Positions 9,132 through 16,883 of a DNA stretch of 64,000 nucleotides are shown here, piece after piece. The stretch is from positions 372,001-436,000 of the forward strand of contig NZ_JAKZAJ010000001.1 of NCBI RefSeq assembly GCF_023156285.1. Reading direction: 5' to 3'. This DNA comes from Marinobacter koreensis. GTDB lineage: Bacteria > Pseudomonadota > Gammaproteobacteria > Pseudomonadales > Oleiphilaceae. Below the pieces are notes generated by a model, which saw nothing but the letters and a program-made list of their open reading frames with translations, was not told the origin of the DNA and did not search any database. The translations under genes and the position numbers were made by a program. The first letter of the stretch is position 1. Every line of letters starts with the position of its first letter.

Positions 9132-9246
9132 GCGGACAGGTGGGTAGGCCTGTCCAAAACCCGCTCCTTCGGCACGTCCATGTGACGCTTGAGCTCCGCC
9201 ATCCATGGCTTCGCACAGTTTTGGACAGGCCTACCCACCCGTCCGC
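9132..9246. repeat. Palindromic intergenic repeat, copy A
   Basis: Two 29-nt arms (9132-9160 and 9218-9246) are inverted repeats with one mismatch and enclose a 57-nt centre. On the minus strand the centre contains GCCATGGATGGC and CTCAAGC, which recur in copy B at 9860-10047 and in looser form in two elements near 38.8 and 41.6 kb. It begins 28 bp after the ybiT stop and ends 41 bp before the DUF1415 start. As RNA or single-stranded DNA it would fold into a long stem with inner hairpins. No ORF is supported inside. Confidence 0.85.
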
Positions 9247-9287
9247 TCATAACTGTGAGTAGGCCTCTCTGGAAATTGGGAGAACAC

Positions 9288-9851
9288 GTGAACGAAACCG
9301 ATATTATTAACGCCACCCGCAAATGGGTCGAAGACGTGGTTGTCGGCTACAACCTGTGCCCGTTCGCCAAACGGGAACTGGTCCGGAGCCGGGTGCGGTT
9401 TGTAGTAACGGACGCTCAGACCGAAGACGAGTTGCTGCAGGCACTGCACTCAGAGCTACAACGTCTGGACGACGAGCAAGAGATCGAAACCACACTTCTG
9501 GTGCATCCGGGCGTTTTGCAGGACTTTGGGGCCTACAATGAGTTTCTGGATGCGGCTGACGGTCTGTTGGCATATCTCGATATGGAAGGCATCTACCAGA
9601 TTGCCAGTTTTCATCCGGATTACCGGTTTGAAGGCACCGAGCCGGATGCGGCGGAAAATTACACCAACCGGTCTCCGTTCCCGATGCTGCACCTGCTGCG
9701 CGAAGCCAGTCTGGAAGCGGCGATCGACAGTTATCCGGATGTAGAAGGAATTCCCGACCGTAACATCGAGCTGATGGAAAAACTGGGCGCAGAAAAAATG
9801 CGAGAAATCCTTAAGAGCTGCCTGAAGAACCCGTCCGGTTCAGGGGAGTAG
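9288..9851 (+). CDS. DUF1415 family protein
   Basis: A 187-residue soluble protein. The N-terminal motif WVEDVVVGYNLCPFAKRELV, with a conserved Cys-Pro-Phe, and the middle IASFHPDYRF followed by NRSPFPMLHLLRE are hallmarks of DUF1415. The family's biochemical role is not known. GTG at 9288 is the start, with GGGAGA a few bases upstream; the longer reading would run back through repeat A. The gene stands alone between repeat copies A and B. Confidence 0.85.
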   Translation: MNETDIINATRKWVEDVVVGYNLCPFAKRELVRSRVRFVVTDAQTEDELLQALHSELQRLDDEQEIETTLLVHPGVLQDFGAYNEFLDAADGLLAYLDMEGIYQIASFHPDYRFEGTEPDAAENYTNRSPFPMLHLLREASLEAAIDSYPDVEGIPDRNIELMEKLGAEKMREILKSCLKNPSGSGE

Positions 9852-9859
9852 AATCAGGA

Positions 9860-10047
9860 GCCGGTGGGCAGGGCTTTCCAAAACTGTGCGGAGCCATGGA
9901 TGGCGTAGCTCAAGCGCCCCATGGGTGAGGCCGAGCGTTTATGAAGCGAAGCTTCATGCGACAGCCGAACGACAGCAATCTGTGATTGCTGGCTGGACCC
10001 CGGAGGGGGGCCGAAGGAGCGGGTTTTGGAAAGCCCTGCCCATCGGC
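9860..10047. repeat. Palindromic intergenic repeat, copy B (expanded centre)
   Basis: The 25-nt arms at 9860-9884 and 10023-10047 pair with one mismatch and differ in sequence from the arms of copy A, apart from the inner CCAAAAC. The 138-nt centre carries the family core GAGCCATGGATGGCG and AGCTCAAGCG on the plus strand and CCGAAGGAGCGG at its far end. Compared with copy A it has about 80 extra bases, which hold two further small dyads: ATGAAGC/GCTTCAT at 9941-9957 and CAGCAAT/ATTGCTG at 9973-9991. It starts 8 bp after the DUF1415 stop. Confidence 0.85.
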
Positions 10048-10129
10048 GATTGCACCAGTCTAGGGCGGCGGAAAACTCCATCTGTTCAGAGGTTCCCTTA
10101 ACTCAGACCAACCAGAAGAGCCAGAATCA

Positions 10130-10861
10130 ATGGGACTGCTTTTCGAGCAAATTGACAGCCAGCCGTCGGAAATCGGGGAGATTACCCTCCGTCGCCGTCG
10201 CATTCCGGCGATTGGTGATCGCGACATCTTCGAGGTAAAGCTCGGCGATGAATTTCTCATGTCCAGCATGTTCGTGGACGCCGAAGTGGCACTCTCGGAC
10301 CTCGGCCTGAATGTCTGCGAGGGTGAGAATCTCAGCGTGGTGGTGGGTGGCCTGGGCCTTGGGTACACGGCGGTTGCCGCCCTCAAGCACGAACGCGTGG
10401 GCGAACTGCTGATCGTCGAATACCTCGAACCGGTAATCGGCTGGCATCAGCGGGAGCTCGTTCCACTGGGGGGCGAGATCAATGCGGATGCCCGAAGCCG
10501 TTACGTCCATGGCAGTTTCTTCGATCTCGCCGTTGCCGAGCCGGAGACCGGCGGATTCGACCCGGATCAGCCCGGCAGGCAGTTCGACGCCATCCTGCTC
10601 GACATTGACCATTCGCCCCGTGCGCTCCTGCACGATTCCAACGCCAGCTTCTACACCACCGACAACATCCGCCGCATGGCTCGCCAGCTCAAACCCCGGG
10701 GCATATTCGCCATGTGGTCCAACGAGGGTGAGGATCCCGGGTTCATGGCTGTGCTCCGGGAGGTGTTCATTGATGTCGAGTGTCACGTCGTGACATTCTT
10801 TAACCCGTTCCAGAACAGGGAATCGTTCAATACCGTATACGTAGCCCGAAAACCGGATTGA
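10130..10861 (+). CDS. Spermidine-synthase-like protein
   Basis: A 243-residue Rossmann-fold protein of the spermidine synthase/SAM-methyltransferase superfamily. It shows VVVGGLGLGYTAVAAL (nucleotide-binding glycine loop, about 67-82), LLIVEYLEPVIGW (acidic end of strand 2) and FDAILLDIDHSP (about 146-157), where polyamine synthases have an Asp-containing motif. It lacks the N-terminal beta domain of true spermidine synthases, so a methyltransferase or aminopropyl-like role on another substrate is possible. The sirtuin gene follows after 16 bp, suggesting co-transcription. Confidence 0.7.
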   Translation: MGLLFEQIDSQPSEIGEITLRRRRIPAIGDRDIFEVKLGDEFLMSSMFVDAEVALSDLGLNVCEGENLSVVVGGLGLGYTAVAALKHERVGELLIVEYLEPVIGWHQRELVPLGGEINADARSRYVHGSFFDLAVAEPETGGFDPDQPGRQFDAILLDIDHSPRALLHDSNASFYTTDNIRRMARQLKPRGIFAMWSNEGEDPGFMAVLREVFIDVECHVVTFFNPFQNRESFNTVYVARKPD

Positions 10862-10877
10862 GTCGTATAACGTTCGT

Positions 10878-11723
10878 ATGCCTGTAACCACGCACCGAAC
10901 CCGCCCTTTCAGCGCCAGCCAGCGCCTGCCGGACACTGGTGAGCCGCTGGTGACTCTTGATCCCGCCGACGCGGGTGAGCAGCTTGCGCAGTTCATTCAT
11001 CGCCACCCCAGGCTCCTGATACTGACCGGGGCAGGCGTCAGCACCGATTCCGGCATTCCTGATTACCGGGACGGAGATGGTGCCTGGAAACGCAAGCAAC
11101 CGGTCCAGCACCAGGATTTCATGACGAGTGATCACACCCGGCAACGGTACTGGGGGCGCAGCCTGATCGGCTGGCCGGTGATGCGGAATGCCACGCCCAA
11201 TCCGTCCCATTTCCACATCGCCGATCTGGAACTGCTCAATCACAGCAACCTGGTGGTCACCCAGAACGTGGACCGGCTGCACCAGAAAGCGGGTACCCAC
11301 GGGGTTCTGGATCTGCACGGTCGTGCCGATGAAGTACTGTGTATGAGTTGCGGCTATCGGTGCTCACGGGATGAGGTCCATGACCGTTGTGCGGATCTTG
11401 ACGTGGACTTTGCCGATTTCCGGGTGGCGGATTGCCCGAAGTGCAGCGGCATACTCAAGCCGGACGTGGTGTTCTTTGGCGACTATGTCCCGAAGCAACG
11501 TGTAATGTCTGCCCTGGACGTGTTGCAAGCCAGTGATGGACTGCTGGTGGTTGGCTCGTCGCTGATGGTCTATTCCGGATTCCGTTTCTGCCGTTACGCG
11601 AAGGAGTGGAACAAACCCATGGCCACGCTGAACCTCGGCCGCACCCGGGCCGAGGAGCTGGTGGACCTGAAGCTCAACGCGCGCATCGGGGAGACCTTGC
11701 GCGCGGCGCTTGAGCGTCTCTGA
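10878..11723 (+). CDS. Sirtuin (SIR2 family NAD-dependent deacylase)
   Basis: A 281-residue sirtuin that removes acyl groups from lysine using NAD+, in the cytoplasm. Visible features are GAGVSTDSGIPDYR (about 51-64), TQNVDRLH (128-135) and the catalytic His in LHGRAD (about 147). The zinc site is two CxxC pairs, CMSC (155-158) and CPKC (186-189). GSSLMVYS, followed by a late NLGRTR segment, binds NAD. The intact SIRT4-like pattern argues for an active enzyme. There is no strong ribosome-binding site at the ATG, so the start could be further in. It converges on the PF10118 gene 6 bp away. Confidence 0.9.
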   Translation: MPVTTHRTRPFSASQRLPDTGEPLVTLDPADAGEQLAQFIHRHPRLLILTGAGVSTDSGIPDYRDGDGAWKRKQPVQHQDFMTSDHTRQRYWGRSLIGWPVMRNATPNPSHFHIADLELLNHSNLVVTQNVDRLHQKAGTHGVLDLHGRADEVLCMSCGYRCSRDEVHDRCADLDVDFADFRVADCPKCSGILKPDVVFFGDYVPKQRVMSALDVLQASDGLLVVGSSLMVYSGFRFCRYAKEWNKPMATLNLGRTRAEELVDLKLNARIGETLRAALERL

Positions 11724-11729
11724 ACCGGA

Positions 11730-12557
11730 TCAGGCAAAACCCAGGGTTTTGCGCCATTTGCGGAGCAGGAAATTGGTGTCGTGCTGCCAGGGGTGAAAAT
11801 CCGGCCGGAAGTAATCCAGGTACTCCGGCACGATTGCAGTAAACATGCCCCGGCGCCCCCAAAGCCGATTCAGGCCTCGGGCCCAGGACTTCAGGTTGGC
11901 CAGTTCCCCGTCTTCCCGCATGAGCTCCACGATAAAGGCGTGAATGGCGACCATCACCAGAACCGTGGCCAGTGCCATGGTTCCCATCCGGATTGCATAG
12001 TCCGCTGGTCCCTTTCCGAACACCTGCTGGTAGGTGTCAAAGGCCACCGCCTTGTGCTCGTTTTCCTCGACGCAGTGCCAGGCCCAGAGGGTTCGCATGG
12101 TCGGATCGATCGCCTCTACGAGGTCTTCCCGGCGCAGGAGCTGGGCCGAGAGGATACCGGTAAAGTGTTCCAGGGCGACCGTGCCGGCCAGATGTACCCG
12201 TTCGCTTTTCAATAGCGGGAGATCCTTGACCGACAGGAATCCCCGGGTCCATCCTTCCAGCTTCTTGATATCAAAGCCGTTGCGGATGGCGCCCTCGTTG
12301 AAATGCCCGTGTTCCCTGGCGTGCATGGCTTCCTGTCCGATAAACGCACTGATGTCCTTCTGCAGTTGCGGATCCTGAACCTTCTCCCGAACGGCCCGGA
12401 CGCTGGCCACGAAATAGCGCTCGCCATCCGGGAACAACGCCGACAGGGCATTGAACAGGTGGGTCATGAACGGATCGTTATCGACCCAGTGGCGGGGTAC
12501 ATCGTCGAATCCGAAGTCCTGGCGACGGACCGGGAAGGATGCGGTGACTGCAGACAT
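11730..12557 (-). CDS. PF10118-type predicted metal-dependent hydrolase
   Basis: A 275-residue, mostly helical protein with His/Glu patterns typical of the family: GQEAMHAREHGHFNE (about 74-88), ALEHFTG (about 128-134) and WHCVEENEHKAVAFD (about 160-174). A hydrophobic stretch near 190-212 suggests membrane association. The arrangement is reminiscent of helical di-metal oxygenase folds; the family name hydrolase is only a prediction. GAGG lies about 9 nt before the ATG. The gene faces the sirtuin and follows the NSS transporter on the same strand after 155 bp. Confidence 0.75.
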   Translation of the reverse strand: MSAVTASFPVRRQDFGFDDVPRHWVDNDPFMTHLFNALSALFPDGERYFVASVRAVREKVQDPQLQKDISAFIGQEAMHAREHGHFNEGAIRNGFDIKKLEGWTRGFLSVKDLPLLKSERVHLAGTVALEHFTGILSAQLLRREDLVEAIDPTMRTLWAWHCVEENEHKAVAFDTYQQVFGKGPADYAIRMGTMALATVLVMVAIHAFIVELMREDGELANLKSWARGLNRLWGRRGMFTAIVPEYLDYFRPDFHPWQHDTNFLLRKWRKTLGFA

Positions 12558-12679
12558 CGTGAAAGCCTCACTTATTGATCAGGATCGCCCGACACAGTAC
12601 GAGGCTTTGTACGCTCTTGTCCGGTCAGAAGGGGACAGATGTTTGTCGGACCGGCGCAACGGCGACGAAAGTCGAGGTT

Positions 12680-12706
12680 GCGGGGAGCGGACGAACCGCT
12701 CCCCGC
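12680..12706 (-). terminator. Hairpin after the NSS transporter gene
   Basis: GCGGGGAGCGG and CCGCTCCCCGC form a perfect 11-bp stem with an ACGAA loop, 7 bp beyond the transporter stop on the minus strand. No clear T tract follows, so it may stabilise the 3' end rather than terminate alone. Confidence 0.5.
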
Positions 12707-12712
12707 CCAGCC

Positions 12713-14125
12713 TCAGAGGAGGTTGTAGATAAAGACCGTTGCCACGGCGATCGGCGTGACAAATCGCACGGTCACGTACCAGAGCTTGAACGCTGGTGCG
12801 GACAGGGCGAGTTCCTTCTCCATGGCCTTGCGTGACATCGCCCAGCCGGCGAACACCGCGACTGCGAGGCCACCGAGCGGCAGCAGGATGTTTGCGGTGA
12901 AGAAGTCCAGTAGGTCGAAGATGGTCTTGCCTTCGAGCATCGGGATGAAGCCAAGGGGGGTGACATCGGACCACAGGTTCAGGGACAGAATCGAGGCAAT
13001 GCCCAGGGCCCAGCACACGATCCCTGCCATCAGGGTGCTGATGGTCCGGTTCATCCCCTTGCGTTCTTCGAGCCACTCCACGATCGGTTCCAGCAGGGAG
13101 ATGCCGGATGTCCAGGCGGCAAAGATCAGCAGGACGAAGAACAGGGTGCCGAAAAAGCTGCCAAACGGCATCTGACCGAAGGCCAGCGGCAGGGTCTGGA
13201 AGATCAGGCCGGGACCGGCACCAGGTTCAAGACCGTTGGCGAATACCACCGGGAAGATGGCCAGCCCCGCAAGCAGAGCGACACCCGTATCAATGATCGA
13301 AACCGTGATTGAGGTTTTCGCGATGGAAATGCCCTTGGGCAGATACGAGCCGTAGGCGATCATTACCGCCATGCCGAGGCTGAGGGTGAAAAAGGCATGC
13401 CCAAGCGCGACCAGGAGGCCTGTGGTTGTCAGCTTCGAGAAGTCCGGCTCAAACAGGAAGGCCGCCCCTTTGGCGAAGCCGCCGGAGGTCATCGCGTAGC
13501 CGACCATGATCAGCAACAGAACGAACAGGGCCGGCATGAGCAGGGTTACCGCCCTTTCCAGGCCTGAGTGAACACCTTTCGCCACGACGACCATGACCAG
13601 GGCCATGAACACACTGTGCCAGAGTAGAAGGGTGAGCGGATCCGACAGCAGGCCGGAGAAGATCGCACCGATGGCATCGGCCGACTGACCGGTCAGCTGG
13701 CCGCTGGCGGCGGTGCCGACGTAGGAAACGGCCCAGCCGCCGATTACCGAATAAAACGAGAGAATCAGGAAACCGGCCAGGATGCCGATGGCGCCCACCA
13801 GCTTCCACGCGGGCTTGAGGCGGTCCCGCTCGGCGATCAGTTGCAGGCTTTTGACGGGGTTGTGACCGCCCCGGCGTCCGATCATGACCTCCGCCATCAT
13901 GATGGGAATGCCAACCACGGCGATACACAGCAGATACATCAAGACGAATGCGCCGCCGCCGTTTTCACCGGTGATGTAGGGAAACTTCCAGATATTGCCG
14001 AGCCCCACCGCCGAGCCCGTGGCGGCGAGTATGAAGGCGAGTCGTGATGACCAGAGTCCGCGCTTGGCGCTGGAACCCTCAAGTGCCCCGCTGTAGGTGG
14101 CGGAACCGGATGAAGTGACAGACAT
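12713..14125 (-). CDS. Sodium-dependent transporter, NSS/SNF family
   Basis: A 470-residue polytopic inner-membrane protein with about 11-12 hydrophobic helices. The N-terminal WSSRLAFILAATGSAVGLGNIWKFPY is the family signature: the unwound first helix that binds Na+ and substrate in LeuT. GAIFSGLLSDPLTLLLWHSVF and the later GISLLEP fit helices 3-8. Prokaryotic members import amino acids or related compounds with sodium. AGGAGA lies about 6 nt before the ATG. The neighbouring leucine dehydrogenase is upstream on the same strand with a terminator between, so an amino-acid substrate is plausible but not shown. Confidence 0.9.
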   Translation of the reverse strand: MSVTSSGSATYSGALEGSSAKRGLWSSRLAFILAATGSAVGLGNIWKFPYITGENGGGAFVLMYLLCIAVVGIPIMMAEVMIGRRGGHNPVKSLQLIAERDRLKPAWKLVGAIGILAGFLILSFYSVIGGWAVSYVGTAASGQLTGQSADAIGAIFSGLLSDPLTLLLWHSVFMALVMVVVAKGVHSGLERAVTLLMPALFVLLLIMVGYAMTSGGFAKGAAFLFEPDFSKLTTTGLLVALGHAFFTLSLGMAVMIAYGSYLPKGISIAKTSITVSIIDTGVALLAGLAIFPVVFANGLEPGAGPGLIFQTLPLAFGQMPFGSFFGTLFFVLLIFAAWTSGISLLEPIVEWLEERKGMNRTISTLMAGIVCWALGIASILSLNLWSDVTPLGFIPMLEGKTIFDLLDFFTANILLPLGGLAVAVFAGWAMSRKAMEKELALSAPAFKLWYVTVRFVTPIAVATVFIYNLL

Positions 14126-14164
14126 GACAGTCTCCTGCAGTACTTGTTGTTGTCAGGGAAAAGA

Positions 14165-14189
14165 GGGAGCCACAGAGCCTGTGGCTCCC
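14165..14189 (-). terminator. Rho-independent terminator of the leucine dehydrogenase gene
   Basis: GGGAGCCACAG pairs perfectly with CTGTGGCTCCC around a 3-nt loop. On the minus strand the stem is followed by TCTTTTCCC. It lies 23 bp beyond the dehydrogenase stop and before the transporter start. Confidence 0.75.
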
Positions 14190-14211
14190 AAGGGAGAGCA
14201 CCAGTGTCAGG

Positions 14212-15312
14212 TTAACCGGTGCCAGCCAACCGCATGGGCGCCAGCCCAGCACCCGCGGTGTGCTTCTGGAATCGCTCCTCTGCCAGTTCGTTGGCAATGT
14301 CACCGGTGGGAAGCCCGGTCCGGTCAGAGCGATTGAAAATTTCGGTCAGGGTGTCGCCGATGGTTTCGACGTGTTTGCGAACCGTATCCGGTGTCGCGCC
14401 GGTGCGTTCGTAGAACACATCAATGATGCCTCCGGCGTTGATGGCAAAGTCCGGCGCGTACAGGATGCCCTGCTGTTTGAGCATGGCATCGTGCTCCGGA
14501 CGGTCCAGCAGGTTATTGGCGGCACCGGCGATGATGCCTGCCTTCAGTTCGGGAATGCTGGCGTCGTTGAGAACTGCCCCCATGGCGCACGGTGCCACCA
14601 CGTCCACCGGCAGGAACAGGATGTCTTCGGCGGACGCGGGTTTTGCGTCCAGTTCGTCCACGGCGCGCTGGAGATTGTCCTGATGGATGTCGTGGACCCA
14701 GAGCTCCGCACCGGCTTCACGTAGATGTCTGGCAAGGCGAAAACCGACATTGCCGACGCCCTGGATAGCGACCTTCAGTCCGGTCAGATCGTCCTGGCCG
14801 AGTTTGTGCCGTACCGCCGCTTTCAGGCCAATGAAGGTACCGTAGGCCGTGGCCGGGGATGGATCGCCGTTACTGGGATTGCCGTCAAAACCGGTCCGGT
14901 TGGCGATGCCTGCCACGTAACGCGTGTGCCGGCCCATTACTCTCAGATCCGCGACGCTCGTGCCCGAGTCTTCCGCCGCACTGTAGCGGCCGCCGAGGCT
15001 TTCCAGGTGTCTGCCCATGGCTTCCATCAGGGCCTCGGTCTTGTGTTTGCGAGGATCCCCGATGATGACGGACTTACCGCCGCCCAGATCGAGATTGGCG
15101 AGGGCGGATTTGTAGGTCATGCCTCGGGACAGGCGAAGGACATCCCTGAGGGCTTCTTCGTCTGTGGCGTAGGGGTACATCCTGCAGCCACCGAGGGCAG
15201 GGCCCCGGGAGGTGTTATGGATGGCAACGATGGCTTTCAGGCCGGTTTCCGGATCGCAGAAAAAAGACAGGTGTTCGTGATTGTCGAATTCGGGGTGACT
15301 GAATACGTTCAT
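14212..15312 (-). CDS. Leucine (branched-chain amino acid) dehydrogenase
   Basis: A 366-residue Glu/Leu/Phe/Val dehydrogenase that oxidatively deaminates branched-chain amino acids to 2-oxo acids with NAD+. The N-terminal domain has LGGCRMYPY and the active-site block [19 protein letters not shown] with its catalytic lysine. The Rossmann domain has [17 protein letters not shown] (about 170-186), and [10 protein letters not shown] follows. The ATG at 15312 is favoured: [13 protein letters not shown] is how this family normally begins, and GGTGA lies 5 nt upstream. A longer reading from 15336 is possible. The divergent azlCD genes and the palindrome at 15691 suggest control by leucine-related signals. 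Confidence 0.9.
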   Translation of the reverse strand: MNVFSHPEFDNHEHLSFFCDPETGLKAIVAIHNTSRGPALGGCRMYPYATDEEALRDVLRLSRGMTYKSALANLDLGGGKSVIIGDPRKHKTEALMEAMGRHLESLGGRYSAAEDSGTSVADLRVMGRHTRYVAGIANRTGFDGNPSNGDPSPATAYGTFIGLKAAVRHKLGQDDLTGLKVAIQGVGNVGFRLARHLREAGAELWVHDIHQDNLQRAVDELDAKPASAEDILFLPVDVVAPCAMGAVLNDASIPELKAGIIAGAANNLLDRPEHDAMLKQQGILYAPDFAINAGGIIDVFYERTGATPDTVRKHVETIGDTLTEIFNRSDRTGLPTGDIANELAEERFQKHTAGAGLAPMRLAGTG

Positions 15313-15405
15313 GGTTTTCACCGTTTCCATATACATGAGGGCACGGGCGCCAGGGCGCCTGAGCAGGTGCCGGAATCAGTTACAGGTCAGACTTGGCCGA
15401 GGGGA

Positions 15406-15534
15406 TCAGGAGCCAGGATCGGCGACCCTTCCGGTGCCAGGTGTCGTGGCAAAGTCGATAGCGCGTGCGAGCCTGTGGAAACGGTCAGCAAAACGGGAAG
15501 GGCGTTTGGACCCGGGGTATGCAGAATAAGGCAT
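15406..15534 (-). CDS. Small ORF with strong ribosome-binding site (42 aa)
   Basis: I do not recognise this 42-residue product. It is basic in its middle part (SKRPSRFADRFHRLARAIDF) and could form one amphipathic helix. GGAGGAGG sits 8 nt before the ATG, one of the best ribosome-binding sites in the window. It stops 93 bp before the leucine dehydrogenase start on the same strand, so it probably lies in that transcript as a short upstream gene. It has no run of leucine or other branched-chain codons, so it does not look like an attenuation leader peptide. Confidence 0.5.
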   Translation of the reverse strand: MPYSAYPGSKRPSRFADRFHRLARAIDFATTPGTGRVADPGS

Positions 15535-15690
15535 GTCGAAATCCTCCTCCACCTGCCGGATCGCGGCGGTAGATGGCTGTTTTGTTCTTGTCGTCCGGCT
15601 TGTGGCCGGCTGCTCGATTTCTGGTGTCCCTGCCCGATGGATTGCGTCGGGGTGCCCTTGTGGGGCCGGACAAAAACAACCTAGCGTTGA

Positions 15691-15706
15691 TTGACGTTAA
15701 CGTCAA
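15691..15706. promoter_or_regulatory. 16-bp perfect palindrome, LiuR-type operator candidate
   Basis: TTGACGTTAACGTCAA is a perfect 16-bp palindrome in the divergent region between the leucine dehydrogenase side and azlC (129 bp before the azlC ATG). Its ACGT-centred half-sites resemble, from memory, operators of the MerR-family regulator LiuR, which controls leucine and branched-chain acid catabolism in proteobacteria. The gene context agrees. No liuR gene is in the window. Confidence 0.55.
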
Positions 15707-15834
15707 CGTTTGGGTGGGTTACAATTTGCCAATTACCTGAGAAACTCAAGCAAGCCTCTGATCAAAGGCGATAAATTTTTTCGGGGTACGGGTTTCTGCT
15801 TATACGCATGCGAGAGGTTCCGGCTTAGCTTCCT

Positions 15835-16572
15835 ATGATGTCTGATCGCTCCTATCCCTACTGTCTCGAACCCCGGAAGATCCGCAGCGAATTCTTCCGG
15901 CTGTTGCCCATCTCGTTATTCGTGGTGGCATTCGGCGCTGCGTTCGGCCTGGCGGCTACCCAGAAGGGACTGACGCCGCTGGAGACCATCCTGATGAGCA
16001 CCGCCGTGTTCGCCGGTGCGTCGCAGTTTGCCGCTCTCGAACTCTGGGGTAATGAAATTTCCCTGCTGCCGCTGGTGGCGGTGGTTTTTGCCATCAATTC
16101 CCGTCACCTTCTGATGGGGGCGTCCCTGTACCCCATGCTCAGGGATGTTGCTCCCGGTAAACGATACGGATTACTGCTGCTGCTCACCGATGCGAACTGG
16201 GCGGTTTCGGCCCAGGAATACCAGAGTGGCCGGCGCAATCTGGAGGTGATTATTGGTGGTGGGCTCGCACTCTGGCTGGCCTGGATTTTCGGGACCTGGC
16301 TGGGGGCGTATTTCGGAGGTTTGCTGTCCGACCCCAAGAGCCTTGGGCTGGATATGGTGCTCGGGTGTTTCCTGCTGGCGATGGCACTGGGAGGTAACAA
16401 GTCTCCCCGTGTTCTGGTTGCCTGGACCGTTGCCGGGGCGGCCTCACTCGCAGCGTGGAAATGGCTGCCACCCAACACCCATGTAGTCACCGGGGCCCTT
16501 GCGGGGGGAATGGTCGGCTTCTTCTGGACCGACCGGAAATCCACCACGAGCAGTGGAGAAACAACAGCATGA
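15835..16572 (+). CDS. azlC: AzlC-family branched-chain amino acid exporter subunit
   Basis: A 245-residue inner-membrane protein with several hydrophobic helices and the family's FGAAFGLAA and MSTAVFAGASQFAAL motifs near the N-terminus, then VFAINSRHLLMGASL. AzlC with AzlD forms a small exporter of branched-chain amino acids and analogues (BrnFE/AzlCD type). The stop overlaps the azlD start by ATGA, so translation is coupled. No strong ribosome-binding site is seen before the two adjacent ATGs at 15835 and 15838. The divergent leucine dehydrogenase supports branched-chain amino acids as cargo. Confidence 0.88.
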   Translation: MMSDRSYPYCLEPRKIRSEFFRLLPISLFVVAFGAAFGLAATQKGLTPLETILMSTAVFAGASQFAALELWGNEISLLPLVAVVFAINSRHLLMGASLYPMLRDVAPGKRYGLLLLLTDANWAVSAQEYQSGRRNLEVIIGGGLALWLAWIFGTWLGAYFGGLLSDPKSLGLDMVLGCFLLAMALGGNKSPRVLVAWTVAGAASLAAWKWLPPNTHVVTGALAGGMVGFFWTDRKSTTSSGETTA

Positions 16573-16883
16573 GCCTCTCGACGGCCGATTCCGGCGTTCT
16601 TCTGGTCATTGCAATCATGACCCTGGTGACCCTCGCAACCCGCTTTGGCGGGGTGTTCGCCATGTCATTCGTTCGGATCAGTCCACGAATAGAGAGCTTT
16701 ATCAACACCATGGCCAGTTCGGTGCTGATTGCCATTATCGTGCCTATGGCATTCAGCGGGGATGCAGGGGCGGTCGCAGCCCTTTCAGTGACAGCGGTAA
16801 CCATGCTTGTGGTGCGCAAGCCGCTGCCGGCCATTGCGGCGGGTATCGCCGCCGCTGGCCTGGTTCGTTATTTTCTCCTGTAA
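16569..16883 (+). CDS. azlD: AzlD-family branched-chain amino acid exporter subunit
   Basis: A 104-residue, almost entirely hydrophobic protein with about four membrane helices, including LVTLATRFGGVFAMSF near the N-terminus and LVVRKPLPAIAAGIAAAGL near the end. It is the small partner of AzlC in branched-chain amino acid export. Its ATG lies within the azlC stop (ATGA overlap), which fixes the start; a longer in-frame reading would run inside azlC. It abuts the convergent DUF3750 gene with no gap. Confidence 0.88.
   Translation: MSLSTADSGVLLVIAIMTLVTLATRFGGVFAMSFVRISPRIESFINTMASSVLIAIIVPMAFSGDAGAVAALSVTAVTMLVVRKPLPAIAAGIAAAGLVRYFLL

Noticed and set aside
7827..9206. 459-codon open frame antisense to ybiT
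   Set aside because: ybiT has both ABC domains; the antisense product lacks any domain and runs into repeat A.
9132..9246. Insertion sequence remnant at repeat A
   Set aside because: No transposase reading frame, no visible target-site duplication and no known IS end; it is better described as a palindromic intergenic repeat.
15485..15706. 73-codon minus-strand ORF covering the leucine operator region
   Set aside because: Its start region coincides with the palindrome, it has no ribosome-binding site, and the 42-codon ORF in a different frame is the better call.
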